NCBI RefSeq assembly: GCF_945859685.1 | Contig: NC_079147.1 | Coordinates: forward strand, 14,487,289 to 14,551,288 | Direction: 5' to 3' | Origin: Eupeodes corollae | Lineage: Eukaryota > Arthropoda > Insecta > Diptera > Syrphidae | DNA length: 64,000 nucleotides | Shown: piece after piece, positions 1 to 11,806 of the stretch | Layout: the number at the start of each line of letters is the position of its first letter | How positions within the stretch are numbered: the stretch's first letter is position 1 | Translations under genes and position numbers: made by a program | The notes under the pieces: generated by a model | What the model saw: the letters and a program-made list of their open reading frames with translations, nothing else | Database searches by the model: none | Told to the model about the DNA's origin: nothing

Positions 1-754
1 CTTTTGTTAAAAATTATTTGAAGAGCATTAATCAATTAGTTAAAACCATTTGCTCTAAATTCGCACAAATAGGTAAATATTTGATTGGTAGATGTGAAAA
101 GCAAAACGTGTTCAAATAATGTGGTATTTTTGCTCGCCATAAATATTTATTGGCAGAAAACACTTTAAAGTTACTTGGCAACAGTTAACGAATATGAAGT
201 GATTCAGGTCCAGCTTTTTTTTTTTTAAGACGATGACGTATTGAAATTGGAAAGCAGCAGATCAGTCATTTTACGCATAAAAACTTGGTATAAATATGAT
301 ATTGAAAGAGGAGAGACTGTGATAGAAACAGTATCGATAACCTCCTAATAATGTATCTGATATTTTTTTGTAATGAGCAAAAATTGAATTCAATTCAAAG
401 AGCATTCATGCAATAAATAAAAGACGTTTAGGTTTGTTTTTGGTTATTTTAAACGTTTACCAATTTCTGTAAGAAGTTTAACAAAAGGAATTTTATGCAA
501 AATTGTACAGATGTTAAAAACAGGGTTTTGTACGGGAAATAAAATAAGTATGCACCTGCTATTGAATTCAAAAAATATTTGTATCAATATTTAGTAGTAA
601 TTTTTTTTATACAACTATCAATGTTTAATTTTTGTATAAAATTTCACCGGATGTCAAAAATTTCATTATTCGTACTTAAATTAAAAATTAAAAACAAAAG
701 CATCATCAAAAAGAAGAAGAATGACTGTGACTGACAAATATTTTACAATAGGAA
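1..754. other. AT-rich intergenic stretch
   Basis: No reading frame longer than noise, no RNA gene and no clear repeat boundary is visible. The sequence is AT-rich with homopolymer runs, as in fly intergenic or intronic DNA. Confidence 0.5.
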
Positions 755-3100
755 AAATTATTATGTTCAAATGGTAGACATGTGCATCAAAGAGAACACA
801 AGCGTCCACAGGTTTTTTCAAAACCTACCTTTGTTTATTAACTCCTACTGTCACCTCCCCGTTGTGAACATCGGGTGCTTAGTACCTCAACTGGAGATTG
901 TGTTCCAACCCCATTGGAAAGTTGTTTGGGGTAGCAAACGTGAGAGGGGGGAGAGATGTTTACACTAAGGCACCTCTCCTTATCCAGACGGAAGCGTAGT
1001 CATTCCCGAGATGGAATGAACGCTGGCGTCTACAGTCCCAGTTAGGTTGATCTACTTAGCAAACACCTTATAGAGACTTATTCGAAGCACAGGCCTATAA
1101 GGAGTGGTTTATCCGGCTCCCCGTCCATGGTAGTATGCTAAGGATCTGGCCCTCCAGGTTAAGGGTTGTTCCGTCGGGGTGACTTCCTGACCACGTAAGA
1201 GCATCCTAGTTACAAAACACCAAAAAGCCTCGGGTACGGACGGAATTACTGTTGACAACCTACTCAAAAGAATTGAGGACAACGAACTTCGGATATGCAC
1301 GTGGTCCCTTAACAGCCTGAGTCCCTAGACAGCTATAAAGCAGATATCACCGCCATCCAGGAAATACGATGGGATGGGCCGGAAAAAAAGAGGATGAAAA
1401 ACTACGACATTTAATATGGTGACTGTCACCGAGAAAACCAACAACGATTATTTGGATGCGGCTTTGTAATTGGACAAGTCTTGATCTATAGGTGACAGAC
1501 TACATTGGCAACATGAGCCTAATATTCGCACACGATCCCACAGAAGAGAAGGAACTTCTATGAAGCTATGAAGAGCCTACATGACAATACTTCCGACAAC
1601 GGATTCAGGCTCATCGACTTTCCTGCGGGGCGAAACGTCATGGAAGCAATACAAATTTTCCTCACCTCAACATCCAAAAAGGAACTTGGAGATCTTCAGA
1701 TGAATCCACCGTCAACCAGATTGACCATATTGCGCTTCACGTCAGACGCTCTTGCAGCATCATGGATGTCCAAACTTAAATTAACATCGACTCGGATTAC
1801 TACCTCGTTATAGCCAAGGTAGCACTTCGGGTTTCCAGACCCAAGGCAAAACAGGGAGCTGCTGGGAGAAGGTACAACGTGGAACGGCTACAATCGCCAG
1901 AGATCGCCAAATCCTTCTCCGACCGAGTTACAATTAACCTCTCTCGAAGTTCTCTGCCTCCAACGTAATGTATCAAAAACCAGTGGCAACATAGCCAAGA
2001 TGCAATCAGAGAAGCCGCCTCTGACAAGCTGGGTTTCAAGCAACCACCAACAAGGAATCACTCGTTTGATGAGGAATGTCGGCAGGCAAATGCAGCCAAA
2101 CAACAGGCACGCAAAGCGGCGCTGCGTAAAATTAAAAGAGCTGCACATGAGCTCTATGAGCAGAAGACGCAAGAAAAACACCGACTTCTTAGAAGAAAAA
2201 AGAGAGGGCATGAGAAGCGTGCGGTCGAAGATGTTGAGAGGTTTAAAAGCAGGAATGAAGTTCGAAAGTTTTATGAACAGGTGAAACGAAATTCACAAGT
2301 AAATAAACCTACAACCGGAGGCTGCAAAGACGAAAGTAAAAACATCATAGTGGAACCGCAACAATGCCGAGGATATGGAAGGACCACTTCTGTAGACTGT
2401 ATAACGGCGACGACGAACTGAATTCCGCTGTCAACCAGGATGATCCATTCAACATAAGCCAACAATCCCGTCTTCCCGACTTAAACAAAGTAAAAATTAC
2501 CGTATCTAAGCTGAAGTCTAATAAAGTCACTGGAGAGGATGGCTTGAATGCCGAGCTCTTTAAAGCAGCTGAAGAAAAGTTGGTTGAATGGAACCTAAGT
2601 ATTGTTTCCCCGAGAAAAAAAGAGACCCTCTATACTGCACCAACTATAGAGGAATTAGTCTACTTAACATCGCTTACAAAATGTTCTCTGCGGTAATATG
2701 TACACGTCTAAAGCCCATCAAATATTCACATTACGGCAAATCCTTGGAAAAACCCAAGAACACCAAATCGACACCCACCATCGATTCAAGGCCGCATACA
2801 TATGACAGCATTTACAGGGACGAGCTCTTTAGAGCCATGTCTAGTTTTGGCATCGCTACCAAACTCGTCCGTTTGGGCAGGATGTTCATGGAGAATTTAC
2901 GCTGCTATTTAAAGGTTGGAAACAACTTAACAACTTTCGATGTCAAAAAAGGTTTTATATAAGGTGCGATGCGCTGTTATGCGATTTTGTTCACATCGTA
3001 CTTGAAAGAATATTACAGACCAATTGATTGGGAAATCTCGAAGGACAAAGTGTTGCTGTATAAAACACTAATCATTCCCTATCATACTACTTAGATTTAA
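755..3100 (+). mobile_element. RTE-type (CFDP2-like) non-LTR retrotransposon, decayed copy A
   Basis: The first 500 bp align by eye with the leader of the copy at 11807, starting from a shared ATGTTCAAAT block, so the left end lies at or before about 755. Endonuclease and reverse transcriptase remnants follow in shifting frames. The 3' part has collapsed: after the block before the catalytic YADD it jumps to the KVLLYKTLIIP block normally found hundreds of bases later, so the catalytic core is deleted. No 3' tail or target duplication was found. RTE elements encode one EN-RT protein and move by target-primed reverse transcription. This copy cannot do so. Confidence 0.75.
1270..2990 (+). pseudogene. 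EN-RT polyprotein remnant of RTE LINE copy A
   Basis: Fragments in several frames match the family of insect proteins often labelled craniofacial development protein 2-like, which are RTE endonucleases. About 1330-1400 encodes ADITAIQEIRWDGP (apurinic endonuclease, catalytic Glu in QEI). About 1590-1800 matches the NDNGFRLIDF and NQIDHIAI region, though damaged. About 2500-2960 holds RT blocks: LKSNKVTGEDGLNAELF, the CTNYRGISLLNIAYKMFSAVI block, the YDSIYRDELFRAMSSFG block and VKKGF. Multiple stops and frameshifts break the frame and YADD is missing. The same blocks recur, better preserved, at 12330-13800. Confidence 0.75.
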
Positions 3101-3597
3101 AGGAAGCCGTTGAACGTAGGTTTTTACTTGGGATTTGCAACATATAGGAACTTAATAGCAAGTATTAGGCTTGTAAGCAATTTCGAACTCGAATTTCAAT
3201 CAAATATATATTACTTTTACATAAAAAATGTCTCCCCTAATATCGTCCTATAGCGCGAACCATTAGTTCGATTGGGTTTTAAGGCTTTTTTTTATTTTTG
3301 TTTGTTTTAAGACGAGAAAATAACGGTAGTCCCCACACAAATTTTATAGTCATAAATCGAAAATTCGATTTTTTTTTTCAAAAACGAACCCAAAGATTTC
3401 CTTAAAAATGCCCTCTACTTCTGTTTTGGGCTTCTTTCAATTAAAAATTTACATGACCATGCTTCAACATTAGTTAAATATCGGCTTGTATTTTGATTAG
3501 CATGTCTCAACACTTAGCAACACAAAAAGTCTCGAAAATGGATATCTTATTAGAACATATATAGCCCATTTGACTCTAGTATATGAGAACTTACTAA
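3101..3597. other. AT-rich spacer
   Basis: No gene or recognised repeat is seen between the RTE relic and the I-clade LINE target duplication. Confidence 0.45.
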
Positions 3598-3610
3598 GGA
3601 ATTCGTAGAT
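3598..3610. repeat. Target-site duplication of I-clade LINE (3' side)
   Basis: The 13-mer GGAATTCGTAGAT is repeated exactly at 9195-9207. It abuts the simple-repeat tail on this side, as expected for target-primed insertion of a full-length LINE on the minus strand. Confidence 0.9.
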
Positions 3611-3633
3611 TATTTATTTATTTATTTATTTTT
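3611..3633 (-). repeat. (TAAA)n 3' tail of the I-clade LINE
   Basis: On the plus strand this is TATTTATTTATT-type sequence directly next to the target duplication. Simple-repeat tails in place of poly(A) are typical of I elements. Confidence 0.8.
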
Positions 3634-3716
3634 ATCAGTAACATATTAAAATATATTACAAATAGTACATTTAAGAGCACTAGCAGCTAGACTATCGGCT
3701 CTTTGTATTGAAAGTA

Positions 3717-6700
3717 TTATAATTTAAGTTTAAGTAGTGTTAAAATAAAATTAATCATTTGGATATTATCATAGTTTGGTTTATTTAATATTTCTAAGAT
3801 ATTTGTCTTTAGGTTGATTTTGTTTTTTATAACATTAGAGGAGAGAAGGCAGGAGCTGAGAAGGTGATCAATTGTGATGATGTTTTGGCAGACACAAGTT
3901 GGGGGAGGGTCCTTTTTGAGCAGATACTCGTGAGTTATTGCGGTATGGCCCAGCCGAAGCCGAACAAAGTTGGAGATTTTTGACTTAGGTATATTTGTCG
4001 GGTATTTTGGATGTGATTTGCTTGGGTTGATCTTAGAGTAATGGTGTTTGTATGCGTTCCACTCTTTTTGGTTGTTTTCGCAAATTTTGGAACGGATAAG
4101 TTTTATTAGATCACTCTCTGAGTACATGTCGAACGTATGAACCGGAGCCATTCGTGCGTTGTTAGCTGCTTTGTCGGCTAATTCGTTGCCTAGTATACCA
4201 ACGTGTCCAGGAGTCCATATTAACTTTAGTTTATTGGTTTTTGTAATTAGTATGTCTCGGATTTTTGAGATGATCATAGAGCTGTTTGAAGGATTCAAAA
4301 TAGCTTGTAGGACAGAAAGACTATCAGAGCATATTGCCCATTTGCCTGATACATTCGAATATTTTTTTATCGCTTCTAATATTGCTATAGCTTCTGCTGT
4401 AAAAATAGAAGTTATATTAGGCAGGATGCCTTGAACAGATATGTTGCCATCTTTTGATATGACTGCAAATGTGGTGTTGTATTGGTTTTTTGATCCGTCT
4501 GTAAACAACATTTTCCATTCAGATTTGGAAAGATTGAAGGAAATTTGGGTAAACATTTTTTTATATAACACGTCGTTGGTACTTTGTTTTTTGAATTCCG
4601 AGAGGGTGAGGAGGATTGATTCTGTGTTAAGAAGCCTGGGTGGGTGAGATGGTGTATATTTTTGGTTACATCGATAGGGTATTTCCATTTGTTTCCCCGT
4701 TTCCAGTATGGTGTGGATAGTAGAACGGATTCGTCTGGGTCTTTTATGTGATGCAGCCAGTTTGATATCTTTATCTATAACAGATCCCGTTAAAAAAGTT
4801 AATTTGGGTAAAAGCCTGGCGATAGCACTAGAATGGCGTTCTTCAATCGTTGGAAGCCCAGCTTCAGCAAGAATGTTTCTGATTGGGCTGGTTGGAAAGG
4901 CGTTGATACTTCTTCTTGCAGCTTGATGATAGGAAGGTTTGAAAATGTTACGTGTTGTTTTTGGGGCGGATCCGTAGATAGAGAGAGCGTAATCAATCTT
5001 ACTCAATACTAACATTTTAGTTATTTGACATAGGGAGTTTATGTGTACATTGCTTTTGTTTGATGAAAGATATTTAGATTATTATATTGAGTCTAGCTGT
5101 TAGTGATTTTTTTAAATAAGTACAATGGTCTTTCCAATTATATTTACAATTAAAGACTAAACCTAAAATACATAGACTATTTACATTTACAATTTGAACA
5201 TTATTAATTTCAAGATTAAAATTAAAACAATTTTTTTTTCTACAAATATGAAGGATTTTACATTTGCTTAGAGATAATTTAGAGCCAGAGAGCGTTGACC
5301 ATTCATTGATATCTTTTAATAAGTTTAAAAATAAGTTTTTGGTGAGTTCTTGAGCATTGTGTTTACAAAGGATGTATGCATCATCTGCATAGACACAATG
5401 ATCTAGATCTTTGTATTTAGAGATAATAGAATTTATTTCATCAAAAACAATGGAAAATAAAATTACTGATAATGGTGATCCTTGAGGGATACCGTTGTCA
5501 AGTGGAAATGTTTTAGAAAAACAATTACTAACTTTTACCGAAAATTTTCTGTTAGTTAAAAATGATTTAATGTAATTGAAAATATTTGGGCCGATGCCCC
5601 ATTGTCTTAATTTTTGCAAAACTAGGTGAATACCGATTCGGTCGAAGGCTTTTTCAAAATCAAGGGCCAAAACGGACACATGATTTCGAGCAGATAGAGC
5701 GTTTGAAATTACATAATCAAGATGAAGAAGGGCGTCAGTACAACCTCTTTTAGGCTTAAACGCAACTTGTTTATTGTTTAAGACTTTTTTAAATTCAGTA
5801 AACCACAAGATTCGATTGGCAACAATTTTTTCAAGTACCTTAGAAATACAAGGCAGTAAAGATATTGGCCGATAGCTATCAATAATGTCGATATCTTTCT
5901 TTGGTTTTAAAATAGGGATGGTTGTAGCTGTTTTCCAGCTTTGTGGTATGACACCACTGTCAAATATTTTATTGTAAAGGTTAAGGAGTCTAAGTTTAGT
6001 GAATTTTGGAAGGTTTTTGAGCATAGGATATGGTACTCTATCCCGACCAGGGGTCTTACCTTTGACTACACTCAAGCAACTTTCCAATTCAAGAGAAGTG
6101 GTTTTGACTTCAATTCGTTTTGCTGCAGCGTTTTGAGCGGGTAGAACAGGTGATGTGAGATACTCATTTTTGTTGGTATTAAATTCTGATGAGAAATTTG
6201 AGTTGTTAGCATTACGAGACCATGTCTCAGCAAAAGCGTTTGATTGTTGTTCAGGGGTTGTGGCAAAGCTATTGTGCGTTTTTATTGAACTAGAAAAGGT
6301 GGTTTTGGAACTCCCTGTTAATGTACGAATGCTTTGCCATACTTGATTTATTGGGGAGTTGGGGTTAATCCTACTAGTGAACTCTTCAAAGGATTTTGTT
6401 TTACTCGTTCTCATAAGTTTTCTAAACCTAGCATTAGCTTTCTTGTATGCTAGTAAGTTGACTTGGTTGGGACTTTTTTTAAAAGACCGCCAGGTTCTGA
6501 CTTTTTCGGCTCTAAGCACAGCTAATTCTTTATTCCACCAAGGAACAGATCTTTTTTTAAGATCTGTAGGTGAAGTTTGAGGAATAGAATTGTTGGCAGC
6601 ATTACGAATGGTTTTGAGAATTTTTGCAGCTTCTTTGTTGACACAAGTGAAGGTTCAGGTGGAATGTTTTGGAAGCTGTTTTTGAACTTGTTCCAGTTAG

Positions 6701-7583
6701 CACGTTGGATGATATATCTTGGACTATGTACCTGAAGATTATGCTGTGAGCTAAGTTCAATAAATGCTAGGATTGGAAAGTGGTCACTGCTATATAATTC
6801 TTTAAGTGCACACCAAGATGTTTTCGTTATTAAATCAGAGGTGCAGCAAGTAATATCAATATGCGTTAGTGTGTTGTGTGTTGAAAAATGTGTAGGAGAT
6901 CCGTCATTTAATAAAGACAGGTTTGATTTTATAATAAAATCTTCAAAAATTGCCCCACGTTTAGTGGTTTTTGGAGATCCCCAAAGTTGGCTCCACGAAT
7001 TAACATCCCCCATCAATATGAAAGGAGTGTTAACTTGTTTTATAATGTTAACTAAATCTCTGTAAGCGAAATTTTGATCAGGGTGAATGTAAATACAGAT
7101 AATTGTTAGTTTGATACTTGACAGAATTTCGACTGCTGTTAAAAGTATGTTCGAGTTGATTTGTAGTAGTCTATGGGGGATATTATTTTTAATAAGGATA
7201 CCAACTCCCTGTTTGCAAGTGTTGATGTGAGGGAAATTATTAAAATAAGCAATATATGGTTTAGGTATAAAGGGAACTGCATTATAGGCGCAATGCGTCT
7301 CTTGTAAACAGATAACATCTGAATTGAATTCTTTTATCAGAAGGTTCAATTCGTCGTAAATGTTAATAAATCCTTGGATGTTCCATTGCATGAATTTGAG
7401 TAGTGATGTGTTATTTGTGAGATTGGGTATTTTGTTGAAGGTGGTATGGTGAGCTGGCCGATGCTTTCGACTGCGGAAAAGAGAGTAATCCCAACCTAGA
7501 GCGGATGGGCTCGCTTCCCCCTCCTCAGGTGAGAGCACCGGCTGAATTTTGGAGGTTGAAGGTTTTTCATTATATTTGTTCAT
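3717..7583 (-). pseudogene. I-clade LINE ORF2: endonuclease, reverse transcriptase, RNase H (two frameshifts)
   Basis: The first ATG is at 7583, overlapping the end of ORF1 by 14 nt, as in I elements. Segment 7583 to about 6630 is an APE-type endonuclease with KFMQWNIQGF, CLQETH, GDVNSWSQLWGS and SSDHFPI. A one-base frameshift near 6630 leads into the segment ending at 5074, the reverse transcriptase: VLALDFEKAFDRIG (motif A), GIPQGSPLSVILF (motif B), CVYADDAYIL (catalytic YADD). A second frameshift near 5080 leads to the segment ending at 3717: RNase H with TDGS, TAEAIAI, CSDSLS and GNELADKAA (the D-E-D-D residues), then a C-terminal CxC...H...C cluster near CVCQN. All active-site residues are present, so inactivation is by frameshift only. 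Confidence 0.85.
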
Positions 7584-9013
7584 TGTGTTCTGTTTGGTGA
7601 GCACTCATATCGACTGATTGATCTATAGATATTGGAGTTGATTTAGTTTGTTTTAATGTGTTTAATTGCGGGAGTTGGTTTGAGTTTGGAGAACTGGAGA
7701 TTAGATTTTGATGATTGTGCTTTTGTAAATAATTGAGATTTGGAAGAGTTGGTTGATCATTATTAATAGAGGAGTTGGAAAGGGATATGGGAGAGTAATG
7801 AAGAGAATTCGATTTAAGAGCAATTTGTTCTGCGAGAGGTAGCTTATCAGAGAAGGATGTCGTAGTTTTCAGAGAATCGATATGAGAGGTGTGAGGAGGA
7901 GAAAGAGATGAGTTATTTGGTATTTGATTAGGGATAGACTTTTGTTTTAAAGTAAGAGAAGTACTTTCGAGTGGATTTTGTAGAGTAGGAGGAATAGATA
8001 GAGAGTTATTTGTTTTATCGGAAGAGTTTTGCGGTGAACTTGCGGGGTCTGCCCCCGAGGGAGGAGGAGGAGCGTTGACTAATTGTTTAACTCTTTCTGC
8101 ATAAGCAATGTTAATAGACTTAACAAGTTCGGGGTTTTGTTGGTTGTAAGCACGCTTGGCTTCAGCCATACTACATTTTTTTTGTGTTTTGATGATTAAG
8201 ATGTTTTTGTTTTGGAGGTATTTAGGGCAAGTTTTTGAAGAGGCGGAGTGCTTATCTAAGCAATTAGCGCACATAATCCGTGAGCATATGGATGGTTCGT
8301 GAAATGGAGAATTGCAGTGTTCACAAATTTTTTGATCTTTTGAACAGCGTTTAGTCGTGTGGCCCAGTAATTGGCAATTGCGGCATCTCATGGGAGAGGG
8401 AATGTACTCTTTAACCTTTGCTTTATACCAACCGATCTCTACGGTTTGAGGGGCTTGGTATAAATCAAATGTGAAGAGCATTAAGCCTGTATGTTGGTAT
8501 TTATTTGTATCAATTTTTTTTGAGAACTTATATACTTCACTTACTCCCTGATCTTTCATTTCTGCTACAATCTCAGCTTCACTGACAGTAATAAGCCAAG
8601 GGGCATACACAATGCCTTTGGAAGAGTTGAGTTGTTTGTGTAGAGAAACGATAACTGGGATTTGATTTGCGAGATTTTTTATTTTCAGAAATCTGTCTGC
8701 GATTTGCTGATTTTTGACCAAAATAAGAATACTACCATCTCTCAAGAAGGAAATATTTTCATAATAAGTACTGATAGAATCAATAGATTTTCTTAGTATA
8801 AAAATACTTACAGTTGAAAGCGGAGTTTTTTGTGGGTCTTTAGCAGAAATAACAATAAATCGAGGATTTTTTGTGTTTTGCTGTTGCGGCAATGCTGGGA
8901 ATTCATCAACACAATTTTTGTTTTTTTTTTGCCCTAGGTTCTAGTGACGAGTTATCATACAAACCATCGTAGTAACCTGGGGGTTTCTTTTTAGAACCCG
9001 TCTCCGGGCCCAT
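7570..9013 (-). pseudogene. I-clade LINE ORF1: nucleic-acid chaperone with three zinc knuckles (one frameshift)
   Basis: The main frame (8943 to 7570) has no ATG of its own. The nearest plausible start is the ATG at 9013 (MGPETGSKKKPPGYYDG...), whose frame meets the main frame at a run of ten A at 8921-8930, so a homopolymer slip likely broke the start. Mid-protein there are three knuckles in tandem: CRNCQLLGHTTKRC (CX2CX4HX4C), CEHCNSPFHEPSIC (CX2CX4HX4C) and CANCLDKHSASSKTC (CX2CX3HX6C). A low-complexity Ser/Pro/Asn/Gln-rich C-terminus follows. The protein would coat the LINE RNA and bring it to ORF2p. The TAA stop at 7570-7572 lies just inside ORF2. Confidence 0.8.
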
Positions 9014-9194
9014 GCTTTAATTTAAACCAAAATAGGGTTATGTTTTCACACAAGCAAAATTGAAAAAGAAGAGAAAAATTTAAGAAAATAATAACTTGAA
9101 AAAGGGAGACAACTGAATTGTCAATTGAAGCACGAATTAACGAATGAAGACGTCTCTTAATCGATGTTCTCGCTTTGAAAGCTAGTCTACGACT

Positions 9195-9207
9195 GGAATT
9201 CGTAGAT
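9195..9207. repeat. Target-site duplication of I-clade LINE (5' side)
   Basis: Exact second copy of the 13-mer at 3598-3610, adjoining the element's 5' end (CAGTCG... on the minus strand). Confidence 0.9.
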
Positions 9208-11806
9208 AGTTTGAGGTTTAGCTGCAAGTACTGACGCAATCAAAATAATTACGAATAGCTTATCAGGAAAAAAAACCCTTTTGAAAACAAGAGTTTCTTT
9301 TAAAGGAAAAGGTGATTTTTTAGCTACTATCTTTTTGGCAAGATTGGTTTAAACAGCTGAAGCACGTTTCGTGTTTTATTTCAAATATCTTCAGTTTGGT
9401 CTATAGTTGAACCTTCTGCACAACATGATGTTCTTACCTGTAGTAGTCGACATGCAGGATAAAAAAGGCATATCGAATAGTTTTCGTAAAGTCATAACAC
9501 TTTAAACTATGAATGTTAAGGTTCGAGTGTTCTTGAAAAGTCGGTGAATCTCAATGTTTCAATCACTTGAAGTCCAATAGAAAGGACATATTGTGTCAGA
9601 ATACATTTTTAATATAAGCAATTCTCAGAAATAAGAACTTACTTAGTTTTGATTCATACATATTTTGAGAAATCGCATGCCTATTATATTTATAGTGATA
9701 ACATATGTTATGTAGGACCGCGACAAGTTTCTCAGATAGAGCTATGCTTGAACTTTAGAATCTGCAGACTTTGAACTTACATAATAAGTATTGTTTTCTA
9801 ATTTGCAAAATTGCTGTATATTGACGTAATTATTTTATACCTAAAGGTATACTCATTTTTGATAACCTGCTCTGACTTTTTTTTTAATAAACATTAAAAA
9901 CGAGGACACGAGCTCAAAATAAATTGCTTGTACCTATTTCGAATACATTCCCATACATATAAATATAAATTCGAAGTAATCACTAGAAATAATAAAATTC
10001 AATAATTATCAATGTCTACATGTGTTGTAGGTATATTTATTAAGTTTTTGTTTTTGTTTATTTCAATTTATTGGATTTTTAATTTGCAACAATGCCATTA
10101 TACACTTCAGTTGAATTCCTTATCATTATCACATTTGCACTTGGTTATGGTTATTATTTTGTTGTCATCGTTGTTGTTGTTGGATTTTTGTAATTATTGA
10201 GAATTATAATTATTGTTTATTATTCACAGTCCCACCAAATGGAATACAAATTTACTTGAATAATTTCTCCCTGATTTGTTATTAAATTAATTGAGTTTTA
10301 ATTTTTCAACTGATAAGTTAAATGTTGAACTCGGTGTCATTTTCCAAGAGAATCGTATTTCTGTGAAATTAATTGAACAAAGGCAATTTTGAGAAAGACA
10401 AAAAAATTGCAGATTCGTCATTGAAAATTATAAAGACAATCAATTTGATTTTTTTTTTCAATTTTGATAAGGAAACTGGATTATTAAACTTTAATGTGGT
10501 TTTTTGTTAAAGTTCTTAACAATACAAAAAATTCTTTGTACAACATGAGTTTTGATGATAACACAGAATTTAAATCGTTCCACTATATTAGTAAGAACAT
10601 AATTTTTTTGCTTAAATTAAAATTTTTAGTTACCGTCAAAAAAAAAGTATGGCCAGATGCTAGATTTCAATTTCACGTGATAATTTTTTTTTAATTTTCA
10701 AGACATTTGACAATAAGAATTGTCTGAATACTTATATATAGCCTCTTATTACCATACAAATTCAAAAAAGAAGTATTTGACTTTTAATTGGTCACTTATT
10801 GTCTGGATGACGTTATAATATGGTTTACTTATGAAATTGGACGATAACGGTCTAAAAGAATTGTTAATTTTTGTACTTGACTCTCGTGTGACCCAAAATC
10901 ATGATAATTATTTCCGTTTGACTCAAAAAAACTATATAATGACAACTTTATGAACTTGAGCTTACGTATTAATAAGGTAATAAAGATAATACAACTATCA
11001 ATTAAATTTTTTATATACCTTCGTCTAGATTTAGAGGCTCGTTTAATTGCGAAAAATATGTTCTGACTTGAAAATTGGAAATTAGTGAAATTTTTGAATG
11101 CCTGGCTGATATTGAGTAAAATGTTGACCTTTGTAGTTGTTCAAGAGGTTTATTGTAGCGCATGAATGAATACTGAAATTATTAAATTTGTAGTAAGTTT
11201 TACAGAATTTTGTAAACGATATTACATCCCTTAAGTTTGATCTTGATAGTTTTAATTGAAGTCTTATTAATCCAACTACATATGTAGTACTCGATACTTC
11301 AGGCACTAACATCTTTTTTTTTGTTTGATTCCTTTGAAAAATTTGCCTGTTGAACTATTCGAGACATTATAAATTTTATCAGATCTGTGAAGTGACGAAG
11401 ACAAAAAAATAAATATATTTTATTTAGCTATAAATCTTCCAAAATTTCTTACCGAAAATTTTACTATAATGAGGTTTGATACAATGCATAAACTTTAATT
11501 TAAATATTTTTTTGTAAACGTTCAAATAAAAGTATATGTTAGGGGTCAGGTATAGCTATTATTAAAATTAATACAGACACAATTTTGAATGGATATTTAA
11601 ATATGTTTCTTTAAGACGTGCGAATTATATTCTTAATTAATTAATTATGTTTTAGAAAAAATAATTAAATGCACACATATTTTTCTTTAAAAATTGATTT
11701 TTTCTTTTTACAATTTTTGTGTTCCAATTTAATTGTTTTCAATGATATAAGAACGACCTACATATCAAAAAATTAAAATGATTATTTTTAATGATTAAAA
11801 CCAATG
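9208..11806. other. AT-rich intergenic stretch
   Basis: Several short open frames occur but none has recognisable composition or motifs. I see no gene, RNA or clear transposon here. Confidence 0.45.

Larger units (their letters stand above)
3611..9194 (-). mobile_element. Full-length I-clade non-LTR retrotransposon
   Basis: This 5,584-bp element is bounded by a perfect 13-bp duplication. Read on the minus strand it has a roughly 180-nt leader beginning near CAGTCGTAGAC, ORF1 (zinc-knuckle protein), ORF2 (endonuclease, reverse transcriptase, RNase H), a short 3' UTR and a tail of about five TAAA units at 3611-3633. RNase H plus three zinc knuckles and a simple-repeat tail rather than poly(A) point to the I clade of Jockey-group LINEs. 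Damage is slight: one frameshift in ORF1 and two in ORF2, with catalytic motifs kept. It is a dead but fairly recent copy. A close LOA or R1 relative cannot be excluded without a tree. Confidence 0.85.

Noticed and set aside
771..968. 65-codon open frame
   Set aside because: Lies in the RTE leader that recurs at 11830; frame not kept between the copies.
8991..9239. 82-codon minus-strand frame upstream of ORF1
   Set aside because: Crosses the LINE 5' boundary and target duplication, so it is not a real coding unit.
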